Notes: generated from the sequence alone by a model not told the origin. Shown: positions 19,837 through 29,598, numbered from the stretch's first letter. The stretch: DNA of 64,000 bases from Enterobacter pseudoroggenkampii (GCF_026420145.1 NZ_JAPMLV010000001.1:2604001-2668000); one strand, 5' to 3'. Made by a program: numbers and translations.

Positions 19837-20970
19837 TCAGACAATGTCGTTCACGTTCAGCCAGCGGCCTTCCCGGTGCGAGAGCGCGATCGCGTCCAGC
19901 ACGCGCGACACCTTCCAGCCCTCTTCGAAGTCCGGCCACATTGGCGCGTCGGCGGCAATCCCGTCCACCAGGTCGCGCACCTCCACCGTTTTTTGATCGT
20001 TAAAGCCAATCCCGTGGCCTGCGCCCATGCAGAACGCGGCGTAGTCGGGGTGCGCCGGGCCGACGAGCAGCGTGCGGAACCCCTGACGGTTTACCGGATC
20101 GTCATGCAGATAGAGCTTCAGCTCGGCCATGCGCTCCTGGGTGAAGCTGATGGCGCCTTTCGTGCCGGTAATGACGTACGACAGCCCCATCTTGCGGCCG
20201 CAGGCAACGCGGGAGGTTTCAATCACGCCCTGCGCCCCGCCCGCGAAGCGCACCATCGCGTGGGCCTGATCCTCGTTTTCGACGGCAACCATGTCCGACG
20301 AGCCGGCCTTCGCCGGGCGTTCCGGGACCACGATCTTCAGGTCGCCGCAGACCTGCTCAATCTCCCCGACCAGGTACTGGGCCATGTTGACGATATGCGC
20401 CGCGAGGTCGCCCAGCGCCCCCAGCCCGGCGGTCTCTTTAAAGCAGTGCCAGTGAATGGGCGAGCGCGGGTCGGCCATATAGTCTTCGTTGTGGGTGCCG
20501 TAGAAGTGGATCACCTCGCCAATCTCGCCGCGGGCGATAATCTCCTTCGCCAGCTGCGCCGTCGGGTTTTTCATGTAGTTGAACCCCACCAGCGTTTTCA
20601 CCCCGGCCCGCTTCGCGGCGTCGACCATCTCCCGTGCGTCGTGGGCGTTCAGCGCCAGCGGCTTCTCCGAGTAGACGTGCTTGCCGTGGCGGATCGCCTC
20701 CAGCGCCATCTCCTTATGCAGATGGTTGGGTGAGCAAATATCCACAACGTCAATCGCCGGGTCGGCCACCAGTGCCCGCCAGTCGCCGGTGGAGCGGTTG
20801 AAGCCAAACGCCTGCGCGCGCGCTGCCGCCAGCTCCGGCGTGACTTCCGCCACCATCTCGCGCACCAGCCTGCCGCGCAGGTTGAACACCGTCGGGGCCT
20901 GGGCATAGGCGATAGCGTGCGCCTTGCCGATATACCCGGTGCCAATCAATCCAATACGAACCTCTTTCAT
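19837..20970 (-). CDS. Gfo/Idh/MocA dehydrogenase of the inositol operon
   Basis: 377 residues, an NAD(P)-dependent oxidoreductase of the Gfo/Idh/MocA family. The Rossmann motif GLIGTGYIGKAHA starts near residue 7, and the EKP motif carrying the catalytic lysine is at SEKPLAL near residue 97. I chose the ATG at 20970 because GAGGATC precedes it; a start 12 bases upstream is also possible. It is distinct from the IolG-like enzyme at 24576. It probably oxidises another inositol isomer (scyllo- or D-chiro-inositol) or interconverts inososes. It sits between the permease and the IolC fusion in the operon. Confidence 0.85.
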   Translation of the reverse strand: MKEVRIGLIGTGYIGKAHAIAYAQAPTVFNLRGRLVREMVAEVTPELAAARAQAFGFNRSTGDWRALVADPAIDVVDICSPNHLHKEMALEAIRHGKHVYSEKPLALNAHDAREMVDAAKRAGVKTLVGFNYMKNPTAQLAKEIIARGEIGEVIHFYGTHNEDYMADPRSPIHWHCFKETAGLGALGDLAAHIVNMAQYLVGEIEQVCGDLKIVVPERPAKAGSSDMVAVENEDQAHAMVRFAGGAQGVIETSRVACGRKMGLSYVITGTKGAISFTQERMAELKLYLHDDPVNRQGFRTLLVGPAHPDYAAFCMGAGHGIGFNDQKTVEVRDLVDGIAADAPMWPDFEEGWKVSRVLDAIALSHREGRWLNVNDIV

Positions 20971-20978
20971 CGTGATCC

Positions 20979-22007
20979 TCACAGTGCGCCGCGACGGCTC
21001 TTGGCGTAGGTATCAAACGCCACCGCCAGAACGATAATTAATCCGGTGATAATCTGCTGGTAGTAGGCCGAGACGTTCATCAGCACCAGGCCGTTAATCA
21101 GAATCCCCATGATGATGGAGCCGATAATGGTGCCGCCGATGCGCCCGTAGCCGCCCATCAGCGAGGTGCCGCCAATCACCACCGAGGCAATGACGCGCAG
21201 TTCAAAGGAGATCCCGGCCACCGCCTCGGCGCTCCCCAGACGCGCGCTCAGAATGAAGCCCGCCAGCCCCGCCAGGCAGCCAATCAGCACGTAGACGCTG
21301 ACCAGCACGCGCTTGACGTTCACCCCCGCCAGGCGCGCTGCCTCCGGGTTACCGCCGATGGCGTAGACGAAGCGGCCCCAGCGGGTTTTATGCAGCGCCA
21401 GATAACCGCCGAGGGCGACGATGGCGAAGATCCAGATCGGAATGGAGATGCCGAGCAGCTCCCCGCGCCCCCACCAGCGGTAGCCCTGATCGAAACCGGC
21501 AATCGGCGCGCCGTCGTTGATCACCAGCGTCAGGCCGCGCCAGATGGTCATCCCGCCGAGGGTCACGATGAACGGCGGCAGGCGCAGGCGGGTCACGCCC
21601 AGACCGTGCAGGAAGCCAATCGCCGTGCCCATCGCCAGACAAATCCCCAGCCCGATCAGCCAGCTCATGCCGCCCCAGGCGTTCGGATCGACGGTGGTGA
21701 AGTTGTCGCCCTTAATCACGTACGCCGCGGTCATGGCGCACACCGCCAGAATGGAGCCCACGGAGAGGTCAATCCCGGCGGTCAGGATGACAAAGGTCAT
21801 CCCCACGGCCATGATCCCGTAGATGGAAACTTCGGTCAGGATGTTGAAAATATTGCGTTCAGAGAAAAAGTTGCTGTTCTGCGACTGGAAGAAGATCAGC
21901 AGCAGGATCATGAAAATCAGTACCCCGAAGCGCTCGAAGAAGGCGATGGGATCGATGCGTCCGGCGCGTTTGACCGGGGCCTGCGTTTTAGAAATCATCT
22001 GCGTCAT
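20979..22007 (-). CDS. Inositol ABC transporter permease (ribose/RbsC type)
   Basis: A 342-residue integral membrane protein of the sugar ABC permease family (BPD_transp_2). It has eight to ten hydrophobic spans and the family segments GITEVS-like ILTEVSIYGIMAVGMTFVIL and TAGIDLSVGS (about residues 58-90), with VGNPEAAR-like IGGNPEAARLAGV near 218-230 for ATPase contact. With the adjacent ATPase and binding protein it forms a CUT2-class importer. Its setting in the iol operon points to myo-inositol, but ligand identity is an inference. The stop overlaps the leader of the next gene, with only 8 bp between coding parts. Confidence 0.9.
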   Translation of the reverse strand: MTQMISKTQAPVKRAGRIDPIAFFERFGVLIFMILLLIFFQSQNSNFFSERNIFNILTEVSIYGIMAVGMTFVILTAGIDLSVGSILAVCAMTAAYVIKGDNFTTVDPNAWGGMSWLIGLGICLAMGTAIGFLHGLGVTRLRLPPFIVTLGGMTIWRGLTLVINDGAPIAGFDQGYRWWGRGELLGISIPIWIFAIVALGGYLALHKTRWGRFVYAIGGNPEAARLAGVNVKRVLVSVYVLIGCLAGLAGFILSARLGSAEAVAGISFELRVIASVVIGGTSLMGGYGRIGGTIIGSIIMGILINGLVLMNVSAYYQQIITGLIIVLAVAFDTYAKSRRGAL

Positions 22008-22018
22008 GAGAAACTCCG

Positions 22019-23566
22019 TTATGCCGCGTTCAGGGCGTTGTGGTTGATGGCCATCATCGTCATCAGCCGTTCTTCGTTAGCGTCGTCACCGTGGATCTCG
22101 CCGGTCACCCGGCCTTCGCTGAGGGTGATGATCCGGTCTGACACCGCCATCACTTCAGGCAGATCGGAGGAGATCACGATCACCGCCACGCCCTTTTTCG
22201 CCATGTCAAACAGCACCTGGTGCACTTCCGATTTGGTCCCCACGTCAATGCCGCGCGTCGGCTCATCGACAATCAGCACCCGCGGGTTGAGCGCCATGCA
22301 GCGCGCGAGGATCACTTTTTGCTGGTTGCCGCCGGAGAGCTTGCGCACCTCCTGCGCGCTGTTGACCATTTTGATCTGCAGCGCCTTGCGGTAGGACTCG
22401 ATCAGATCGTCCTCTTTGCGGGTGTTCACGAACCAGCGCCACTGCAGCAGCGAGGAGAGGCAGGAGAGCGACAGGTTGTCGCGAATCGACAGTCCCAGCA
22501 CCGCCCCCTCTTTTTTGCGGTCTTCCGGCACCAGCGCCACGCCCTGGTCGAGGGCATAGAGCGGGTCGCGCGGCTGGTACGGTACGCCGTCCAGCTCAAA
22601 GCTCCCGGCGGTAAACGCGTCCGCGCCAAACAGGCAGCGCGCCACCTCGGTGCGCCCGGCGCCCACCAGCCCGGCAATGCCTAAGACCTCCCCGGCGTGG
22701 ACGTGGAAGCTGATGTCGTGCAGGGCGATGCCGTGCGGATCCAGCGGCGGCTTTTCGCGGCTCAGCCCCTTCACCGCCAGGCGGACGGGTTTGTCCTCAT
22801 GATGCGTTTCGCTGGCGGGACGACGGTTAAAGGCCACGTCGCGTCCGACCATCAGGCGGATGAGCTGTTCGACGTTGGTCTCCGCCACCGCGCCGGTGCC
22901 GGTGAAACGGCCGTCCTGGAAAACGGTGAAGCGGTCGCAGAGCTGGAAAACTTCGTGCAGGCGGTGGGTAACGTAAATAATGCTCACGCCGCGGTTTTTA
23001 AGCTCCCGCACCACGCGGTGCAGGCTTTCCACCTCGCTGTCGCTCAGCGCGGCGGAAGGTTCGTCCATAATGATGAGCCTGGCGTTGAGGGTCAGCGCCC
23101 GGGCGATCTCCACCATCTGCTGCTGGGCAACGCTCAGACGGGCGACCGGCGTGGTCGGCGCAACGTTCAGCTGCAGATAGTCGAGAATGACCTGCGCCTC
23201 CTGATTGACCGCCTTTTCGTCGACGATCAGGTTACGTTTACGCGGCTCGCGCCCGAGAAACATGTTTTCCGCGACGGTCATGTTGGGCAGCAGGTTGAAT
23301 TCCTGATAGATGGTGATAATGCCCTTGTTCTGCCGTTCCACCGGGGAGTCGTCCACCGGCAGCGTTTCGCCGTTGAACCAGATATCCCCGCGGGTTTGCG
23401 GCTGCGCCCCCGCGAGCGCCTTCAGCAGCGTGGATTTACCCGCCCCGTTTTCCCCCAGCAGGGCGTGGATCTCGCCCGCACCGACGGTCAGCTGGGCGCT
23501 GCTTAACGCCCAGACGCCGGAAAAGCTTTTTGCCAGGTCGGTCACTTTCAGTAAGGGTTGCGACAT
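22019..23566 (-). CDS. Inositol ABC transporter ATP-binding protein (two NBDs)
   Basis: A 515-residue sugar ABC ATPase with two nucleotide-binding domains in tandem, as in RbsA/MglA. The first Walker A is GENGAGKST (about residues 38-46), with signature LSVAQQQMVEIARAL and Walker B LIIMDEPSAAL. The second half has the degenerate Walker A GLVGAGRTE usual for this class, then LSGGNQQKVILARCM and VLIVDEPTRGIDVG. The ATG at 23566 follows GGAGGAGC. It energises the adjacent CUT2 permease. The gene order is binding protein, ATPase, permease. Confidence 0.92.
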   Translation of the reverse strand: MSQPLLKVTDLAKSFSGVWALSSAQLTVGAGEIHALLGENGAGKSTLLKALAGAQPQTRGDIWFNGETLPVDDSPVERQNKGIITIYQEFNLLPNMTVAENMFLGREPRKRNLIVDEKAVNQEAQVILDYLQLNVAPTTPVARLSVAQQQMVEIARALTLNARLIIMDEPSAALSDSEVESLHRVVRELKNRGVSIIYVTHRLHEVFQLCDRFTVFQDGRFTGTGAVAETNVEQLIRLMVGRDVAFNRRPASETHHEDKPVRLAVKGLSREKPPLDPHGIALHDISFHVHAGEVLGIAGLVGAGRTEVARCLFGADAFTAGSFELDGVPYQPRDPLYALDQGVALVPEDRKKEGAVLGLSIRDNLSLSCLSSLLQWRWFVNTRKEDDLIESYRKALQIKMVNSAQEVRKLSGGNQQKVILARCMALNPRVLIVDEPTRGIDVGTKSEVHQVLFDMAKKGVAVIVISSDLPEVMAVSDRIITLSEGRVTGEIHGDDANEERLMTMMAINHNALNAA

Positions 23567-23614
23567 CAGTCTGCTCCTCCTCATGATGAGCCGCCAGAGG
23601 CGGCTCGGGACATA

Positions 23615-24544
23615 TTAGTTACCGGCCTCACCGATACGCTCAGCCTGCTGCAGGTTCTCTTTGGTGATCAGCGTCGGCGGGTAGTCGGCCCCGGTGATGG
23701 CTTTCTTCTCGCGCACGTTGGCCACCAGCTGGCTCATCGCCGTCTGCACCGCAAAGCCCGGACGCTGGTCCGCCGTCACCGCCAGCCAGCCGTCGCGCAC
23801 GCGGGCAAGCGCTTCCGGCACCGCATCAAAGCCGGTGACCAGAATTTCGCCCGGCTTCACGCCCTGGCTCTGCAGCGCTTCAATCGCCCCCAGCGCCATG
23901 TCGTCGTTGGCGGAGAGGATTACCTGCGGGCGTTTCGGCAGAGAGGGCAGCACGCTTTCCACGATGCGCATCCCTTCAGAACGCATCCAGTTGCCGGTCT
24001 GATCGGCGACGATCTTGTACTTATCCCCGCCCGCCTTCAGGCTGTCGCGGATCCCTTTAGTGCGTTCGATGTTGGAGGAGGAGCCCGGCTGGCCGGTCAG
24101 CAGAATGATCTCCGCCCCGTCGGGGAATTTGGTTTTGACGAAGTCGCCAATCGCCTGGCCGCCTTTGTAGTTGTTGGCGCCGAAGTGCGGCACTTTTTTC
24201 TGGCTGTCGACGGAGCGGTCAAGGGTGACCACCGGCAGCTTCGCATCCTGAATTTCATCCACCGCGCTGGAGACCGCGTTCACGTCGTTCGGGGAGACGA
24301 TAAAGCCCTGCGCCCCGCGGGTAATGGCGTTTTCCAGGTCAGCCACCTGCTTCGGCGAGCTGCCCTGCCCGTCCAGCACCTGAAGCTTCACGCCCATCTC
24401 TTTTGCGGCTTTCACCGCCGTGCGCTGCATGTGAACTTCAAACGGCATGGCCAGGTTTGGCGTACTGAAAACAATTTGCTCGTTTTCGGCGAGGGCGGCC
24501 CCGGACGTCATGGCGATGAGGGCGGCTACGATCAGTTTTTTCAT
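23615..24544 (-). CDS. Periplasmic sugar-binding protein (inositol importer)
   Basis: A 309-residue type-I periplasmic binding protein of the RbsB/Peripla_BP_4 class. The start at 24544 (MKKLIVAALIAM) gives a clean signal peptide cleaved after GAALA near residue 19. Typical segments are present: DQGIDG-like ITRGAQGFIVSPND, PVVTLDRSV, LTGQPGSSSNIERTKG and ILSANDDMALGAIEAL. It captures the ligand in the periplasm for the CUT2 transporter encoded just downstream. It follows iolG after 31 bp. A myo-inositol ligand is inferred from context. Confidence 0.9.
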   Translation of the reverse strand: MKKLIVAALIAMTSGAALAENEQIVFSTPNLAMPFEVHMQRTAVKAAKEMGVKLQVLDGQGSSPKQVADLENAITRGAQGFIVSPNDVNAVSSAVDEIQDAKLPVVTLDRSVDSQKKVPHFGANNYKGGQAIGDFVKTKFPDGAEIILLTGQPGSSSNIERTKGIRDSLKAGGDKYKIVADQTGNWMRSEGMRIVESVLPSLPKRPQVILSANDDMALGAIEALQSQGVKPGEILVTGFDAVPEALARVRDGWLAVTADQRPGFAVQTAMSQLVANVREKKAITGADYPPTLITKENLQQAERIGEAGN

Positions 24545-24575
24545 TATTATGTCTCTCTGTGTAGGGTTGTTGTGT

Positions 24576-25562
24576 TTAGAGGACGATCTCGCGCTGGCTG
24601 CGCAGCGACTCCAGCGCTTTATCCGCAAGGTACAGCGCACGTTCACCATCATCGCCGCTGCAGTCAGGTACCGCTTCGCCGCGCAGGACCGCAACAAAGT
24701 GTTCCCATTCCGCGGCGTAAGCGGATTTGTAGCGCTGCAGGAAGAAGTGTTCCGGCAGCGCGCTGGTGCAGCCCTGTTTGCCGTAGTGCTGCACCTGGTT
24801 TTCAAGGATGTTGCCCGCGCACAGCAGTCCTTCGGAGCCGTGCAGCTCCAGGCGCTGGTCGTAGCCGTAAGATGAACGGCGGCTGTTGACGATGGTCGCC
24901 ATCGCGCCGGAAGCGTATTTCAGAACGATAAACGCGGTATCGATGTCCCCCGCCTCGCCAATCGCCGGATCGACCAGGTTGCTGCCCTGGGCATACACCG
25001 ACACCGGCTCTTCGCCCATGATGAAGCGGGCCATGTCAAAGTCGTGAATGGTCATATCGCGGAACATGCCGCCGGAAACGCGCACGTACTCCGCAGGCGG
25101 CGGAGACGGGTCGCGGGAGATGATCAGCAGCGATTCCGGCTTGCCGATGCGCCCGGCCTGCACGTCGGTTTTCAAGCGGCGGAACTGCGGGTCAAAGCGG
25201 CGGTTAAAGCCGATAAACAGCGGCACGTCGTACTCTTTGACCACCTTCAGGCAGTCGCGCACGCGGGCGAGGTCAAGGTGGACCGGCTTTTCGCAGAAGA
25301 TGGCCTTGCCGTGGCGGGCGGCCATTTCAATCAGATCGGCGTGGGTATCGGTCGCGGAGGCGATCAGCACGGCGTGCACGTTAGGGTCGGTCATCGCCTC
25401 CTCCAGGCTCTGCTGGCGGGCCTGATACTGCGCGGCGAGACGGGTGGCAAATTCCTGATTCGGGTCAACCACGGACCAGAGCGTGGTCGCGGCGTGGCTG
25501 GCGATGTTAGCTGCATGTACCTGGCCAATTCGGCCAGCGCCCAGTAAAGCAATGTTAAACAT
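24576..25562 (-). CDS. iolG: Myo-inositol 2-dehydrogenase
   Basis: A 328-residue Gfo/Idh/MocA enzyme resembling IolG. It oxidises myo-inositol to scyllo-inosose with NAD+, the first catabolic step. The N-terminal Rossmann motif GAGRIGQVHA is at about residues 8-17, and FCEKPVHLD with the catalytic lysine is near 94-102. The segment MFRDMTIHDFDMARF (about 171-185) contains the conserved Asp and His pair of the active site. It is first in a transcription unit running iolG, binding protein, ATPase, permease, dehydrogenase, kinase/aldolase, iolE, iolB. An operator-like TGAAA site lies 48 bp upstream. Confidence 0.92.
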   Translation of the reverse strand: MFNIALLGAGRIGQVHAANIASHAATTLWSVVDPNQEFATRLAAQYQARQQSLEEAMTDPNVHAVLIASATDTHADLIEMAARHGKAIFCEKPVHLDLARVRDCLKVVKEYDVPLFIGFNRRFDPQFRRLKTDVQAGRIGKPESLLIISRDPSPPPAEYVRVSGGMFRDMTIHDFDMARFIMGEEPVSVYAQGSNLVDPAIGEAGDIDTAFIVLKYASGAMATIVNSRRSSYGYDQRLELHGSEGLLCAGNILENQVQHYGKQGCTSALPEHFFLQRYKSAYAAEWEHFVAVLRGEAVPDCSGDDGERALYLADKALESLRSQREIVL

Positions 25563-25609
25563 AACGGCTCCCGGTGTTGGTGAATGCTGTGAACTAACGA
25601 CCCTATAAA

Positions 25610-25625
25610 TAAAACATTTATTTCA
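25610..25625. promoter_or_regulatory. Candidate IolR operator upstream of iolG
   Basis: On the minus strand this reads TGAAATAAATGTTTTA, which shares 12 of 16 bases with TGAAACAAATATTCCA at 29369-29384 in the iolA-iolR region. Both have TGAAA and TTYYA ends around an AT-rich centre, a loose inverted repeat suited to an RpiR-family dimer. Confidence 0.45.
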
Positions 25626-25731
25626 TTTTTATAAATAGTGGAAATTATGTTTTTGAGTGTGGGTTAACACTTTTGAGATGAATGAGATAAATTTTGTTAT
25701 CAATCTCACAACATGGGAGTACATACAGCAG

Positions 25732-25830
25732 TTCCCCTCACCCTAACCCTCTCCCCAAAGGGGCGAGGGAGAAAAGAGTGCACCACACCATCCCCTCTCC
25801 CCTTTGGGGAGAGGGTTAGGGTGAGGGGAA
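25732..25830. repeat. Large palindrome with 32-bp perfect arms
   Basis: Arms at 25732-25763 and 25799-25830 are exact reverse complements (starting TTCCCCTCACCCTAACCCTC), with a 35-nt spacer that itself has some pairing potential. Each arm also ends in a small CCCCAAAGGGG hairpin. It lies 33 bp after iolD. Similar CCCTCACCCTAACCCTCTCCCC palindromes are common extragenic repeats in enterobacteria and pseudomonads. It could stop or stabilise the iolA-iolD transcript. Confidence 0.85.
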
Positions 25831-25863
25831 AATGAAATGAAAATTTCGTTACGGCGGAAAATC

Positions 25864-27789
25864 TTAATACTGACGGGCTTTTTTCACCTGCGCCTGCGTT
25901 TGCTCCGCGGCTTCACGCACGGCAGACGATTCCGCCACCTGCGCATCACCGGTTCGCCACCAGGAGGCGTAGTCGTGGGTCATGGTCTTCGGCAGCACCT
26001 TGATGTCCAGCAGCGTCGGGCCCGGATGGGTGCGCGACGCCTCCAGCGCCGCCAGCAGGGTTTGCTCGTCGTGCACCCGCCACGCGCGGCAGCCGTAGCT
26101 CTCCGCGTTTTTCGCAAAATCGACCTTCACCAGCGGCCCGTCAAGCCGTCCGGTTTCCGGGTTGCGATGGCGGTTTTCCGTGCCAAAGCTTCCCATGCCG
26201 TGCCCCATCTGCAGGTTGTTAATGCAGCCGAAGCTGGCGTTATCAAACAGCAGAACGGTGATCTTAATCCCCTCCTGCACAGCGGTTTGCAGCTCGGAGT
26301 GCAGCATCATGTAGGAGCCATCCCCCACCATGGCATAAACCGGCTGCTCGGGTTGGGCAAGCTTCGCGCCGATGGCTGCCGCAATCTCGTAGCCCATGCA
26401 GGAGTAGCCGTACTCCAGGTGATAGCTGTCCGGCGTTTTGACCTGCCAGAGGCGCTGTAAATCGCCCGGCAGCGAACCGGCCGCGCCCACCACGATGGCG
26501 TTATCTTCAATATGCTGGTTGATCAGCCCCAGCACCCGCGTCTGGGTCAGGCGGGTGTTGAGCGTCTCGCCGTACTCCGCCAGCTGCGCGTCCAGGTGCC
26601 CCGCCACTTCGGGCGCGTCGTCCGGACGCCACTGGCGATCCCACAGGCGACGGCACTCGTCGCGCCAGGCGGACTTCGCCTCAGCGATCGCCTCTCCCCA
26701 GCCGCTGCGGTAATCACCGAGCATGTGGGTCAATGCCTGGAGCCCGGTTTGGGCATCGGCAATCAGCGCCGTGGCATCCAGCTTCAGGGCGTCAAACTCG
26801 GCCACGTTCAGCAGCAGAAATTCGACGTCCGGATGGGAAAAGAGCGCCTTGGAGCCGGTGGTAAAGTCGGTCAGGCGCGTGCCGATACCAATCACCAGGT
26901 CAGCCTGCGGCGCGAGCTGGTTGGCCGCCATCCCGCCCGTCACCCCTACGCCACCGAGGTTAAGTGGGTGGTCACTCACCAGCGCCCCCTTTCCGGCCTG
27001 GGTTTCGGCAAACGGCAGCCGCAGCGTCTCGACAAAGCCGCGAAACGCCTCATGCGCGCCGGAATAGCGCACCCCGCCGCCGCATACCACCAGCGGACGC
27101 CGCTTGCGGGCGATCAGCGCCCGTGCCTGCGCCAGACGCTGCGGATCGGGCGGACGACGCTCGATGTGGTGCACGCGACGCGCGAAGAAGCTCAGCGGGT
27201 AATCCCACGCTTCCCCCTGCACGTCCTGCGGCAGGCAAATCGTTACCGCACCGGTATCTGCCGGGTCAGTAAGCGTTCGCATCGCGCTGAGCATCGCGCT
27301 CATGAGCTGCTCGGGACGGTTAATGCGGTCCCAGTAGCGGGAGACCGGACGGAAGCAGTCGTTGGTGCTGACGCTGAGATCGTGATACTGCTCGATCTGC
27401 TGCAGCACCGGGTCCGGCTGGCGGCTGGCGTAAATATCGCCCGGGAGCAGCAGCAGCGGGATGCGGTTCGCCGTGGCGGTTGCCGCCGCCGTGACCATAT
27501 TGGCGGCGCCCGGCCCGACGGAGGAGGTGACGGCAAAGATGCGCTGACGCCGATGCTGTTTGGCAAATCCCGTCGCCATATGGGCGATGCCCTGCTCGTT
27601 GCAGCCCTGCATCACCTGCAGATGGCCGGGATTCTGCTCCAGCGCCTGGCCGATACCCAGCACGTTGCCGTGCCCAAAGATGGTGGCGACGCCCTCCACG
27701 AAGGGCGTTTCGTTGCCGTCCACGCTGACGTACTGTTGATTAAGGAACCGGACCAGCGCCTGGGCCATGGTCATACGTTCGGTTTGCAT
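25864..27789 (-). CDS. iolD: 3D-trihydroxycyclohexane-1,2-dione acylhydrolase
   Basis: A 641-residue thiamine-diphosphate enzyme of the IolD family. It opens the ring of the IolE product to give 5-deoxy-glucuronate. The N-terminal Pyr domain includes [26 protein letters not shown] and [12 protein letters not shown]. The C-terminal PP domain has the ThDP/Mg motif [13 protein letters not shown] running to FDNASFGC (about residues 488-530). The C-terminal tail is charged and poorly conserved. It lies 11 bp after iolA in a two-gene unit, with a large palindrome following the stop. Confidence 0.93.
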   Translation of the reverse strand: MQTERMTMAQALVRFLNQQYVSVDGNETPFVEGVATIFGHGNVLGIGQALEQNPGHLQVMQGCNEQGIAHMATGFAKQHRRQRIFAVTSSVGPGAANMVTAAATATANRIPLLLLPGDIYASRQPDPVLQQIEQYHDLSVSTNDCFRPVSRYWDRINRPEQLMSAMLSAMRTLTDPADTGAVTICLPQDVQGEAWDYPLSFFARRVHHIERRPPDPQRLAQARALIARKRRPLVVCGGGVRYSGAHEAFRGFVETLRLPFAETQAGKGALVSDHPLNLGGVGVTGGMAANQLAPQADLVIGIGTRLTDFTTGSKALFSHPDVEFLLLNVAEFDALKLDATALIADAQTGLQALTHMLGDYRSGWGEAIAEAKSAWRDECRRLWDRQWRPDDAPEVAGHLDAQLAEYGETLNTRLTQTRVLGLINQHIEDNAIVVGAAGSLPGDLQRLWQVKTPDSYHLEYGYSCMGYEIAAAIGAKLAQPEQPVYAMVGDGSYMMLHSELQTAVQEGIKITVLLFDNASFGCINNLQMGHGMGSFGTENRHRNPETGRLDGPLVKVDFAKNAESYGCRAWRVHDEQTLLAALEASRTHPGPTLLDIKVLPKTMTHDYASWWRTGDAQVAESSAVREAAEQTQAQVKKARQY

Positions 27790-27800
27790 AACGCCTCCTG

Positions 27801-29306
27801 TCAGCCCAGCGTCGGCATGGAGAACGCAGCGCCTGTCTCCTGCTGCATTTCCGGCCAGCGCGCGGTGATGGTTTTCATTCGGGTGTAGAAACGCACGCCG
27901 TCGTTGCCGTGGACGTTGAGCGCCCCGAAGATGGAGCGCTTCCAGCCGCCGAAACTGTGGAATGCCATCGGCACCGGGATTGGCACGTTGACCCCCACCA
28001 TGCCCGCCTGCACCTCTTCGCAGAAGCGACGCGCGCAGCCGCCGTCACGGGTGAAGATTGCCGAGCCATTACCATATTCATGGCGGTTAATCAGATCCAC
28101 CGCGCTGGCGTAATCTGCTACGCGCACCACAGAAAGCACCGGGCCAAAAATTTCTTCTTTATAGATGGTCATCTCCGGGGTGACGTTATCGAACAGCGTC
28201 GGCCCGACGAAATAGCCCTGCTCGTGCCCCTTCACGCTGAAGCCGCGACCGTCCACGCGAAGTTTCGCTCCCTGCGCTTCCCCGCTGTCGATATAGCCCA
28301 GCACCTTGCTGCGGTGTGCGGAGGAGATAAGCGGTCCCATTTCGTTTTCTGGCGTCTGGTCCAGACCCGGCCCGACACGCAGCGCGGCAATCTGTTTTTC
28401 CAGCCTGGCGCAGAGGTCATCCGCAGTTTTATCTCCCACCGCCAGCACCACCGAGAGCGCCATGCAACGTTCCCCCGCGGCGCCGAAGCCTGCGCCCATA
28501 ATGGCGTTGGCCGCCATCTCCATGTCCGCATCCGGCATTAAAATGCAGTGGTTTTTCGCGCCGCCCAGCGCCTGGCAGCGTTTCCCGTGGGCTGACGCGG
28601 TCTGGTAAATGTATTCCGCAATTGGCGTGGAGCCGACAAAGCTCACCGCCTGCACGCGCGGGTCGGTCAGAAGCACGTCAACGGACTCTTTATCGCCCTG
28701 CACCACGTTGAACACGCCGTCCGGCAGGCCGGCCTCTTTCAGCAGCTGCGCCAGCGCGAGCGCGAGAGAAGGGTCTTTTTCCGACGGCTTCAGCACGAAG
28801 GTGTTGCCGGTCGCCAGCGCAATCGGGAACATCCACATCGGCACCATCGCCGGGAAGTTAAACGGCGTGATCCCCGCGCAGACCCCGAGCGGCTGCATCA
28901 GCGAGTGGCTGTCGACGCCGGTCCCGACGTTCGCCGAGTGTTCGCCCTTTTGCAGATGCGGAATACCACAGGCAAACTCCACCACTTCCAGGCCGCGGGT
29001 CAGTTCACCCACCGCGTCGGAGAAGACCTTGCCGTGCTCTTCGCTGATGAGGCGGGCCAGGCGATCCATGTTCTCTTCCAGCAGCGCCTTGAAGCGGAAC
29101 ATCACGCGCGCGCGCTTAAGCGGAGCATGACGCGCCCACGCAGGAAACGCCTGCTGCGCGGCGGCAATCGCCTGCTCCGTTTCCTGCGCCGTACTCATCA
29201 CCACCTGGCGGATCTGCTCGCCGGTGGCCGGGTTGAAGATCGCCTGAACGCGCTGGCCTGAACCGGTGACACATTCGCCGTGAATAAAATTCGCTACCGT
29301 CTCCAT
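27801..29306 (-). CDS. iolA: Methylmalonate-semialdehyde dehydrogenase (acylating)
   Basis: A 501-residue aldehyde dehydrogenase of the MmsA/IolA class. It converts malonate semialdehyde to acetyl-CoA and CO2, the last step of inositol breakdown. Visible motifs are the NAD-binding [12 protein letters not shown], the catalytic-cysteine region [11 protein letters not shown] (about residues 275-285) and the C-terminal [13 protein letters not shown]. The ATG at 29306 is preceded by AGAGG; reading further upstream would enter the promoter. It is divergent from iolR and the first gene of an iolA-iolD unit. Confidence 0.93.
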   Translation of the reverse strand: METVANFIHGECVTGSGQRVQAIFNPATGEQIRQVVMSTAQETEQAIAAAQQAFPAWARHAPLKRARVMFRFKALLEENMDRLARLISEEHGKVFSDAVGELTRGLEVVEFACGIPHLQKGEHSANVGTGVDSHSLMQPLGVCAGITPFNFPAMVPMWMFPIALATGNTFVLKPSEKDPSLALALAQLLKEAGLPDGVFNVVQGDKESVDVLLTDPRVQAVSFVGSTPIAEYIYQTASAHGKRCQALGGAKNHCILMPDADMEMAANAIMGAGFGAAGERCMALSVVLAVGDKTADDLCARLEKQIAALRVGPGLDQTPENEMGPLISSAHRSKVLGYIDSGEAQGAKLRVDGRGFSVKGHEQGYFVGPTLFDNVTPEMTIYKEEIFGPVLSVVRVADYASAVDLINRHEYGNGSAIFTRDGGCARRFCEEVQAGMVGVNVPIPVPMAFHSFGGWKRSIFGALNVHGNDGVRFYTRMKTITARWPEMQQETGAAFSMPTLG

Positions 29307-29368
29307 CCTTAACCTCTCGCTGTTGATACGTGACTGTGACCTGAACACTGTGTACTGAACACTATATA

Positions 29369-29384
29369 TGAAACAAATATTCCA
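29369..29384. promoter_or_regulatory. Candidate IolR operator in the iolA-iolR divergent region
   Basis: TGAAACAAATATTCCA, a loose palindrome (TGAAAC / ATTCCA), lies 63 bp upstream of iolA in the region shared with the divergent iolR. It resembles the site before iolG (12 of 16 bases). A further related AT-rich stretch, TGAAATAAAATAAATGA, follows at 29393-29409. Confidence 0.45.
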
Positions 29385-29598
29385 TTTTAAGTTGAAATAA
29401 AATAAATGATGATTATTGTGATCAAGGATGGATTTTTATGTTAACAGCCAGCACCACTGACGCAGCGTGCGCTATTAAGGAATTTCGGGCGAGGAAATGA
29501 CTGAAGCTTCTGTTTCATTTTTGCTGCCAGATGGATGGCCGACATTTAAAAGACGCGGTTTTGCGTTTAGAATCATAAGACTGTATTTGGGGGAAAAG

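Larger units (their letters stand above)
25563..25863. other. Intergenic region between iolD and iolG (301 bp)
   Basis: No gene is visible. The iolG-proximal 150 bp are AT-rich and hold its presumed promoter and the operator-like site at 25610-25625. The iolD-proximal part holds the large inverted repeat at 25732-25830. The arrangement divides the inositol genes into two transcription units. Confidence 0.65.

Noticed and set aside
24545..24805. An 87-codon N-terminal extension of the sugar-binding protein
   Set aside because: The extension lies antisense to nothing useful, runs into iolG, and would bury a perfect signal peptide that starts at 24544.
23558..24889. A 443-codon plus-strand frame opposite the sugar-binding protein
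   Set aside because: Covers the binding-protein gene and parts of its neighbours; composition and lack of motifs show it is not coding.
26512..27888. A 458-codon plus-strand open frame opposite iolD
   Set aside because: Antisense shadow of a ThDP enzyme with intact motifs; no recognisable domain and no ribosome site.
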